Shown in pieces: positions 1 through 5,491 of a stretch of 6,458 bases of DNA. The position numbers and the translations under genes were made by a program. This stretch comes from Prevotellaceae bacterium. GTDB taxonomy: Bacteria; Bacteroidota; Bacteroidia; Bacteroidales; UBA932. Below the pieces are notes generated by a model. That model searched no databases, was not told the origin of the DNA, and worked only from the letters and a program-made list of their open reading frames with translations. Position 1 is the stretch's first letter; every line of letters begins with the position of its first letter. The stretch is taken from positions 1-6,458 of the forward strand of contig JAIRLC010000136.1 in NCBI GenBank assembly GCA_031259645.1, read 5' to 3'.

Positions 1-2186
1 TTTGCCACTTCCGATAAAAATTTGATGCGTACCAGCCGCACCTCTTCTTCTGTGAAGTCGGGGCCTAATTCTTTCATTGCCGCTTCCAGTGTTTCATCTT
101 CGGCGTCTTCCTTAAAATAAGTATAAATATCGGTAATTTTGTCTTCATCCACTACGTCATCAATGTAGTAGTTGAGGTTTAGTTTGGTCCCCGAATTGAC
201 AATAGCCTCAATTTCCGTGAGCAGTTCGTCCATGCTCAACCCCTTTACGTCGGCAATGTCTTCAAGCATCATCTTGCGGTCGATACTTTGAATGATGAAC
301 ACTTTGGAACCCGACTTGTTGACTACTGATTTTACGATGAGATCTTGCGGACGTACAATTTCCTTTTCTTCGACATATTGTTTGATGAGCAGTACGAAGT
401 CCGTGCCGTATTTTTTTGCTTTCCCTTCGCCCACGCCCTGGCAGTTCTTCAGTTCGTCGAGTGTGATGGGGTATTGGATCGCCATATCTTCGAGCGACGG
501 GTCTTGGAAAATGACGAACGGCGGTAATTGTAGCCGCTTGGAAACGCTGCGGCGCAAGTCTTTCAGCAGTGCCAGCAATTCCTCGTCACAAGCCACGCCC
601 TTTCCTTGTCCCGTCAATTCTTCACTGTCGTCGCTTTCGGAATATTCGCGATCTTCGGTAAGCGTCACAGGGTAGGGGTCTTTCAGGTAGGCCCGGCCTT
701 TGGCCGTCACTTTTAGCAGCCCGTAATTTTCAATTTCCTTTTCGAGAAAATGCAAAATCAACGCTTGCCTGATTATCGCATTCCAGAATCGTACATTCTT
801 GTCGGCGCCTTCGCCAAACATTTCGAGTTCGTAGTGGTGGTACGACTTGATGGTAGAATTCATCACGCCGGCAATAATATTGGCAATCTGTTCGGTTTTG
901 AACTTTTCTTTCACAGCCAACACAGTTTCCAGCACTAACGAAATGTATTCGCATCCTTCGAATTGTTTTTTCGGATGCATACAATTGTCGCAATTGCCGC
1001 AATTTTCTTCGATGTAATCTTCGCCGAAATAATTCAGCAGCAGTTTGCGCCGGCATATACTCGATTCGGCATACGCCACGGTTTCCAGCAACAACTGTTT
1101 GCCGATTTCCTGTTCGGCTATCGGCTTCCCCTGCATGAATTTTTCGAGTTTCTGGATATCCTTATAGCTGTAAAATGTGATGCAGCGGCCTTCGCCGCCG
1201 TCGCGTCCTGCGCGCCCTGTTTCCTGGTAATATCCTTCGAGGCTCTTCGGAATGTCGTAGTGGATGACAAACCGGACGTCGGGCTTGTCAATCCCCATGC
1301 CGAAAGCAATGGTGGCCACAATCACTTCGGCGTCTTCCATTAAAAATTTATCCTGATTGGTCGAACGGGTGGTCGCGTCCATGCCCGCATGATAGGGCAA
1401 GGCCTTGATGCCGTTTACCTTCAGCAGTTCGGAAAGATCCTCCACTTTTTTGCGGCTCAGGCAATAAATAATACCCGACTTCCCCTCGTTATTCTTGATG
1501 AATTTAATGATCTCCCTCTCGGTATTGACTTTTGAGCGTATTTCGTAGTATAAATTCGACCGGTTGAATGACGACTTGAACGTTTTTGCATGAAGCATGC
1601 CTAAGTTCTTTTGGATGTCGTGCTGCACTTTCGGTGTGGCTGTGGCTGTGAGGGCGATGAGCGGCGCAGCCCCGATTTCGTTGATGATGGGGCGGATACG
1701 GCGGTATTCGGGGCGGAAGTCATGCCCCCACTCCGAAATACAGTGCGCTTCGTCCACCGCGTAAAACGATATTTTCAACTGTCTCAGCAAGGCCACATTC
1801 TCTTCTTTCGTCAATGATTCCGGCGCCACATACAGCAGTTTGGTAACGCCGTTCAGCAAGTCGTCGCGTACTTCCAATATCTGTTGTTTGTTGAGTGAAG
1901 AATTAAGAAAATGAGCTACGCCGTTATTATCGGTAATAAATCCGCGAATGGCGTCCACTTGGTTTTTCATCAGTGCGATAAGCGGGGAAATGACTATTGC
2001 CGTACCTCCCAGCATGAGCGCCGGGAGTTGGTAGCATAATGATTTTCCTCCGCCGGTGGGCATGAGCACAAACGTGTCGTTGCCTTCCAGCACATTTATT
2101 ATGATTGGCTCCTGAAGTCCTTTAAAAGCCTCGAAACCAAAATATTTTTTGAGTTGGTCGTAGAGATTCTTGGTTATCGTCTCCAT
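1..2186 (-). CDS. recQ: ATP-dependent DNA helicase RecQ (3' end just beyond the left edge)
   Basis: RecQ is a superfamily 2 3'-5' DNA helicase that unwinds recombination and repair intermediates in the cytoplasm. I read the frame by hand and found 728 uninterrupted codons from ATG at 2186. Motifs in order: Q-motif region about residues 15-28, Walker A GGGKS 45-49, DEAH box 145-148, motif III TATAT 180-184, motif VI QETGRAGRD 321-329, zinc-binding C378, C396, C399 and C402, winged helix (RQC) about 410-505, and HRDC about 534-607. An acidic tail of about 120 residues follows. E. coli RecQ stops after HRDC at about 609 residues, but RecQ proteins of Bacteroidota are usually about 725-730 residues, so only the last codon or two and the stop should be missing here. 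The gene is divergent from kdsD across 58 bp. Upstream DNA is A-rich with no Shine-Dalgarno and no convincing promoter. All catalytic motifs are intact, so I expect an active enzyme. Confidence 0.97.
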   Translation of the reverse strand, partial: METITKNLYDQLKKYFGFEAFKGLQEPIIINVLEGNDTFVLMPTGGGKSLCYQLPALMLGGTAIVISPLIALMKNQVDAIRGFITDNNGVAHFLNSSLNKQQILEVRDDLLNGVTKLLYVAPESLTKEENVALLRQLKISFYAVDEAHCISEWGHDFRPEYRRIRPIINEIGAAPLIALTATATPKVQHDIQKNLGMLHAKTFKSSFNRSNLYYEIRSKVNTEREIIKFIKNNEGKSGIIYCLSRKKVEDLSELLKVNGIKALPYHAGMDATTRSTNQDKFLMEDAEVIVATIAFGMGIDKPDVRFVIHYDIPKSLEGYYQETGRAGRDGGEGRCITFYSYKDIQKLEKFMQGKPIAEQEIGKQLLLETVAYAESSICRRKLLLNYFGEDYIEENCGNCDNCMHPKKQFEGCEYISLVLETVLAVKEKFKTEQIANIIAGVMNSTIKSYHHYELEMFGEGADKNVRFWNAIIRQALILHFLEKEIENYGLLKVTAKGRAYLKDPYPVTLTEDREYSESDDSEELTGQGKGVACDEELLALLKDLRRSVSKRLQLPPFVIFQDPSLEDMAIQYPITLDELKNCQGVGEGKAKKYGTDFVLLIKQYVEEKEIVRPQDLIVKSVVNKSGSKVFIIQSIDRKMMLEDIADVKGLSMDELLTEIEAIVNSGTKLNLNYYIDDVVDEDKITDIYTYFKEDAEDETLEAAMKELGPDFTEEEVRLVRIKFLSEVA

Positions 2187-2200
2187 TTTTTGTATCTTTG
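2170..2200 (+). promoter_or_regulatory. Bacteroidota-type promoter for kdsD
   Basis: TTG at 2170-2172 is followed by a 20-bp spacer and TATCTTTG at 2193-2200. This fits the -33 TTG and -7 TAnnTTTG elements read by the primary sigma factor of Bacteroidota. It predicts a transcript start near 2206-2208 and a leader of just under 40 nt before the GTG of kdsD. The -33 element and part of the spacer lie inside the first codons of the divergent recQ. The octamer is identical to the one at 5460-5467. The -7 box is seen directly; activity is inferred. Confidence 0.75.
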
Positions 2201-2244
2201 CGAGCTCTAAGTTATAGATTTTTTCTTTATAAAACAAATTTTAA

Positions 2245-3216
2245 GTGTCATATTCTGTTAAAAACATATTGGACACAGCCATTGAGGTCGTTGGAAATGA
2301 GGCTGCTGCAATAGCTAAAATGGCGTCGGGACTGGATGAAAACTTTTCCGGGGTGGTCAGGTTGATCTATGAAGGAAAGGGGCGGGTAGTGGTAACCGGC
2401 ATCGGCAAAAGCGCGATCGTGGCCATGAAAATTGTGGCTACCTTAAATTCCACAGGCACGCCGGCTATTTTCATGCATGCCGCCGACGCCATCCATGGCG
2501 ACTTGGGCATTATTCAGCCCGATGATATTGTGCTGTGCCTCTCGAAGAGCGGCAACACGTCCGAAATAAAAATGCTGCTGCCGTTAATCAAGAATATGGG
2601 CAATGCGCTTGTGGCCATGGTGTCGCAACCGGATTCCTACCTGGCGCAACAGGCCGACCATGTGTTGCATGTGGCGGTTGATAAGGAAGCCTGTCCGAAT
2701 AATTTGGCGCCTACCACCAGCACTACGGTGCAAATGGTGATGGGCGATGCGTTGGCTATTTGTTTATTGAAATTGCGGGGATTTACCGCACAGGACTTTG
2801 CGCGGGTGCATCCGGGCGGCTCGTTGGGCAAAAAGCTGTATCTTCATGTGTCGGATTTGATAGACCCGGCCCGCAAGCCGCAAGTGAGCGTGCACGATAC
2901 TATTCCTCAAAGCATTGTGGTGATTTCGGCCAACCGCTTGGGCGCTACAGCCGTAATGGATGAGAACGGCCGTTTGGCGGGTATTATTACCGATGGGGAT
3001 GTGCGGCGCATGCTGGGGAAATGGCAGCAGTTTGATAAACTTACGGCCGGCGATATTATGACGAAAAACCCCAAAGCGATTGAGGCGGACGAGATGGCCA
3101 TTAAAGCTTTTAATCTCATGGACGAAAACCAAATATCACAATTGGTGGTGACGAAAGGCGGAAAATATGAAGGGATGGTGCATGTACATGATATTCTCCG
3201 GGAAGGAATTGTATAG
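2245..3216 (+). CDS. kdsD: D-arabinose-5-phosphate isomerase (KdsD/KpsF/GutQ family)
   Basis: This cytoplasmic aldo-keto isomerase converts D-ribulose 5-phosphate to D-arabinose 5-phosphate, the first step towards Kdo for LPS. It is 323 residues long (E. coli KdsD is 328). An SIS sugar-isomerase domain covers about residues 30-175, followed by two CBS domains at about 203-265 and 270-323. Residues matching the E. coli catalytic set K59, E111, E152 and H193 are present at a constant offset of four: K55 (in GIGKS), E107 (SGNTSE), E148 (KEACP) and H189 (HPGGSLG). The start is GTG: an in-frame TAA immediately precedes it, and the next ATG (codon 26) would remove the conserved N-terminal helix. 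I see no Shine-Dalgarno. It is probably the first gene of a unit with lptB and the MATE gene. Paralogues GutQ and KpsF share this fold, so the biochemical call is firm while the choice of symbol is slightly less so. Confidence 0.95.
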   Translation: MSYSVKNILDTAIEVVGNEAAAIAKMASGLDENFSGVVRLIYEGKGRVVVTGIGKSAIVAMKIVATLNSTGTPAIFMHAADAIHGDLGIIQPDDIVLCLSKSGNTSEIKMLLPLIKNMGNALVAMVSQPDSYLAQQADHVLHVAVDKEACPNNLAPTTSTTVQMVMGDALAICLLKLRGFTAQDFARVHPGGSLGKKLYLHVSDLIDPARKPQVSVHDTIPQSIVVISANRLGATAVMDENGRLAGIITDGDVRRMLGKWQQFDKLTAGDIMTKNPKAIEADEMAIKAFNLMDENQISQLVVTKGGKYEGMVHVHDILREGIV

Positions 3217-3248
3217 AGTTAAGAGTTAAGAATTAAGAGTTAAGAATT
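3216..3248 (+). repeat. 7-bp tandem repeat array at the kdsD stop codon
   Basis: Four complete head-to-tail units of GARTTAA (GAGTTAA at 3216, 3223 and 3237; GAATTAA at 3230) plus a partial fifth, GAATT, at 3244. The first unit begins on the last base of the kdsD stop codon TAG. A 15-base stretch of this array, GTTAAGAGTTAAGAA (3218-3232), recurs exactly at 5393-5407 across the MATE stop codon. Function is unknown. It has no inverted symmetry and does not look like a terminator. Confidence 0.85.
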
Positions 3249-3253
3249 GTTTT

Positions 3254-3319
3254 GTCTATTATCTATAAGTCTATTATCTAAAAAGTCTATTTTGTCTATT
3301 ATCTAAAAGTCTATTTTTA
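3254..3319 (+). repeat. Degenerate ~15-bp tandem repeat in the kdsD-lptB spacer
   Basis: Five successive units begin with GTCTATT, at 3254, 3269, 3285, 3294 and 3309. The full form is GTCTATTATCTAWAA (15-16 bp; units 1, 2 and 4). Units 3 and 5 are shortened to GTCTATTTT and GTCTATTTTTAA. The last unit runs into the ATG of lptB, so the array forms the whole immediate leader of that gene. No consensus -7 box (TAnnTTTG) is present; TATCTA inside the unit matches only its first half. It could affect translation or messenger stability, but that is conjecture. Confidence 0.85.
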
Positions 3320-4045
3320 ATGTTGTTGCATTGTAAGGATTTGATAAAACGTTATGGCGCGCGCACTGTCGTGAAAGGGGTAACCATTAATGTGGAGCAG
3401 GGCGAAATTGTGGGATTGCTTGGCCCGAACGGCGCCGGGAAAACCACTACTTTCTACATGTTTGTGGGGCTCATCAAAGCCAACAACGGGCAAATTTTCT
3501 TAGATGACATGGATATTACGGCAGCGCCGATGTACCGGCGCGCACAAATGGGCGTGGGCTATCTGGCGCAGGAAGCCTCGGTGTTCCGGCAGATGACCGT
3601 AGAACAAAATATCCTTTCGGTGATGGAAATGACGGCCATGACGAAGGCCCAGCGTTATGAGAAACTTGAAGTATTGATGGATGAATTTGGGTTGCATAAG
3701 GTGCGTAAAAGTTATGGTATCCAATTGTCGGGCGGGGAACGCCGGCGGTGTGAGATTGCACGGGCGCTGGCTATTTCGCCTAAATTTATCCTGCTCGACG
3801 AGCCCTTTGCCGGTGTTGATCCTATTGCTGTGGAAGACATCCAGTCGATTGTGGCAAAGCTGAAAGAGAAGAATATCGGCATTATTATTACCGATCACAA
3901 TGTACACGAAACCCTTGCCATTACCGACAGGGCGTATTTGTTGTATGACGGGAATATGTTGGAAAGCGGCACGGCCGAAGAGCTGGCGGCCAACCCCGAA
4001 GTGCGCCGGAAATATCTTGGGAAAAACTTTGAATTGAGGCGATAG
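3320..4045 (+). CDS. lptB: LPS export ABC transporter ATP-binding protein LptB
   Basis: LptB is the cytoplasmic ATPase of the LptB2FGC transporter, which extracts LPS from the inner membrane and drives it along the Lpt bridge to the cell surface. The protein has 241 residues, the same length as E. coli LptB. Visible motifs: Walker A GPNGAGKT 35-42 (K41), Q-loop Q84 within [14 protein letters not shown] with F89 in the region that couples to LptF/LptG, signature LSGGE 136-140, Walker B ILLDEP 157-162 with catalytic E161, D-loop AGVD 164-167, and H-loop H193. The YLAQE...FRQ segment and the [10 protein letters not shown] tail separate LptB from the closely related branched-chain amino acid ATPases (LivF/LivG). 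The ATG directly follows the repeat array, with no Shine-Dalgarno. Linkage to kdsD supports the LPS role. Its membrane partners LptF, LptG and LptC are not in the window. Confidence 0.94.
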   Translation: MLLHCKDLIKRYGARTVVKGVTINVEQGEIVGLLGPNGAGKTTTFYMFVGLIKANNGQIFLDDMDITAAPMYRRAQMGVGYLAQEASVFRQMTVEQNILSVMEMTAMTKAQRYEKLEVLMDEFGLHKVRKSYGIQLSGGERRRCEIARALAISPKFILLDEPFAGVDPIAVEDIQSIVAKLKEKNIGIIITDHNVHETLAITDRAYLLYDGNMLESGTAEELAANPEVRRKYLGKNFELRR

Positions 4046-4054
4046 GAAAAACCG

Positions 4055-5404
4055 ATGCAAAAAGTAGCTGAAGTAAACATACTGGAAACAGAGAAAGTAG
4101 GCCGGTTACTCTACCGGTATGCTTTGCCGTCGATTATAAGCTCATTGATGGTTGCCCTTTACAATGTGGTTGACCGCATTTTTATTGGACATGGGGTGGG
4201 GGCTATGGCCATATCGGGTTTGGCGCTCACGTTTCCGCTACTGAACCTGCTGCAGGCCTTCGGCACCCTGATTGGCGTGGGCGCTGCCACGCGCATGTCT
4301 ATTGTGCTGGGCATGAAAGACGTGCGCTGGGCGGAGAAAATATTGGGGCATAGCCTGCTGCTCACCCTCACCATATCGGGCACGGTGATTGTCCTCTCGA
4401 CGATTTTTATACATCCGATTTTGCAACTGTTCGGCGGAAGCGAACAAACCATACCCTACGCCGCAGAATACCTCTATTACGTGATACCGGGCAGCATTTT
4501 CACCTCCCTGAGCTTTAACCATGCGGGCTTGATGCGCTCTTCGGGCTACCCGCGAAAATCAATGATGGTAATTCTCTTAGGCGCCGCGTTGAATATTATC
4601 CTCGACCCTGTTTTCATTTTTGTGTTTGATATGGGCATACAGGGGGCGGCCATTGCCACCGTATTGTCCATGATGGTGAGTGCGGCGTTTGCCATGCACC
4701 ACTTTTTTAAGCCTTCGTCGTTTATCCGGTATCGCAAATATGCATTTAATGTGGAGCGGCGTATTGTGCGTAATATTATCGCCATAGGGCTTTCGCCTTT
4801 CCTGATCAATGCCATGGCGAGCATTATAAATGTAGTGATGAATCAACTGCTCGTGACACATGGCGGCGACGTCGCTATCGGGGCGAACGGCATTATTTCC
4901 GGATACGGAATCGTGGTGGTGATGATTATCTTTGGTTTGTGCCAGGGCATGCAGCCTATTGCTGGATACAATTATGGCGCACAACGGCTGAAACGGGTAA
5001 AAGACGCCTATAAACTTACCGTCAAAGCCGCTTCCGTCGTTACGGTGGCGAGTTTTGTGCTGGCTATGCTGACGCCGCGCCAAATGGCTATGGTGTTTAC
5101 CAGTGACCCGGAATTGCTCGATATTTCCACCTCTGCCATTCGTATTACCTTTATGGCTTTTGCCGTAATTGGCTTTCAGATTGTAACCGGGCAGTTTTTC
5201 CAGGCTATCGGCAAGGTGAAAAAAGCCATTTTCCTGAGCTTGTCGCGGCAAGCGGTGTTTCTACTTCCTGCGTTGCTGGTAGGCGCTCACCTCTGGGGGC
5301 TTACTGGTGTTTTTGTGTCCTTGCCGGTATCCGATTTCTTGGCGTTCGCGGTGTCCGCCTGGATGATTTTCAGGGAACTGCGACATTTCTCCGTTAAGAG
5401 TTAA
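4055..5404 (+). CDS. MATE family transporter, MepA-like
   Basis: This is a 449-residue polytopic inner-membrane protein of the multidrug and toxic compound extrusion family, cation-coupled exporters within the MOP superfamily. Two MatE halves are visible, about residues 19-180 and 242-405, with about twelve hydrophobic segments in total. Typical motifs are N37/D40 followed by FIGHGVG 43-49, RSSGYPRKS 161-169, N180-D184-P185, QGMQPIAGYNYGA 297-309 and FFQAIGK 381-387, a pattern close to MepA and its many Bacteroidales homologues. The start is ATG at 4055, 9 bp after lptB, with AGGA at 4044-4047 seven bases upstream, the best Shine-Dalgarno in the window and consistent with co-transcription. 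The last codons (Val-Lys-Ser-stop) lie within a copy of the short repeat also seen after kdsD. The substrate cannot be told from sequence: a drug, a metabolite, or (less likely) an envelope precursor given the lptB neighbour. Confidence 0.92.
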   Translation: MQKVAEVNILETEKVGRLLYRYALPSIISSLMVALYNVVDRIFIGHGVGAMAISGLALTFPLLNLLQAFGTLIGVGAATRMSIVLGMKDVRWAEKILGHSLLLTLTISGTVIVLSTIFIHPILQLFGGSEQTIPYAAEYLYYVIPGSIFTSLSFNHAGLMRSSGYPRKSMMVILLGAALNIILDPVFIFVFDMGIQGAAIATVLSMMVSAAFAMHHFFKPSSFIRYRKYAFNVERRIVRNIIAIGLSPFLINAMASIINVVMNQLLVTHGGDVAIGANGIISGYGIVVVMIIFGLCQGMQPIAGYNYGAQRLKRVKDAYKLTVKAASVVTVASFVLAMLTPRQMAMVFTSDPELLDISTSAIRITFMAFAVIGFQIVTGQFFQAIGKVKKAIFLSLSRQAVFLLPALLVGAHLWGLTGVFVSLPVSDFLAFAVSAWMIFRELRHFSVKS

Positions 5405-5407
5405 GAA
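5393..5407 (+). repeat. Second copy of the GTTAAGAGTTAAGAA repeat, across the MATE stop codon
   Basis: These 15 bases are identical to 3218-3232 in the array after kdsD. Here the repeat encodes the last three residues of the MATE protein and provides its TAA stop (5402-5404). It runs directly into the left arm of the hairpin at 5406-5439. Confidence 0.8.
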
Positions 5408-5439
5408 ATTTAAGTGATAAATTTTTATCACTTAAATTT
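5406..5439 (+). terminator. Perfect 16-bp inverted repeat after the MATE gene; probable terminator
   Basis: The left arm AAATTTAAGTGATAAA (5406-5421) is exactly complementary to the right arm at 5424-5439, separated by TT. As RNA the innermost pair would open, giving a 4-nt loop. It starts two bases after the MATE stop codon, where a terminator would be expected. The stem is AT-rich with no separate T-tract, so it is not a textbook intrinsic terminator. The symmetry would let it act on either strand. It could also be a protein-binding palindrome, because its right end overlaps the -33 element of the next promoter. Confidence 0.65.
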
Positions 5440-5467
5440 GTAAATTTGTGAATTTTACCTATCTTTG
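5437..5467 (+). promoter_or_regulatory. Bacteroidota-type promoter for the GLUG-repeat protein
   Basis: TTTG at 5437-5440, a 19-bp spacer and TATCTTTG at 5460-5467 match the -33/-7 consensus of Bacteroidota very well. The predicted transcript start is near 5474, giving a short leader of roughly 18 nt before ATG 5492. The first three bases of the -33 box are the end of the right arm of the inverted repeat, so termination upstream and initiation here are physically interlocked. Confidence 0.82.
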
Positions 5468-5491
5468 TCCCAACACAAAGCAAAGAAATCT

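Noticed and set aside
730..1321. Minus-strand open frames at 730-1056 and 1118-1321.
   Set aside because: They are out of frame with recQ on the same strand and fall inside its zinc-binding/winged-helix and helicase regions; shadows of the real frame.
292..1817. Several open frames on the plus strand (292-675, 345-527, 750-938, 963-1343, 1611-1817).
   Set aside because: All lie antisense within recQ, whose minus-strand frame is continuous and carries every helicase motif; their translations resemble no family.
2235..2243. Possible recQ promoter box on the minus strand (TAAAATTTG).
   Set aside because: It has one base too many between TA and TTTG, and no TTG lies at the proper distance upstream; not strong enough to annotate.
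3216..3319. Tandem repeats between kdsD and lptB as a CRISPR array.
   Set aside because: The units are 7 and about 15 bp, abutting without unique spacers, and no cas genes are present; simple tandem repeats instead.
3500..4060. Antisense open frame of 186 codons within lptB.
   Set aside because: It lies opposite a fully conserved ABC ATPase and has no initiation signal or recognisable protein; a codon-usage artefact.
4577..5251. Antisense open frame of 224 codons within the MATE gene.
   Set aside because: Long but low-complexity (rich in His, Arg and Asn), the expected mirror of a hydrophobic membrane-protein coding strand.
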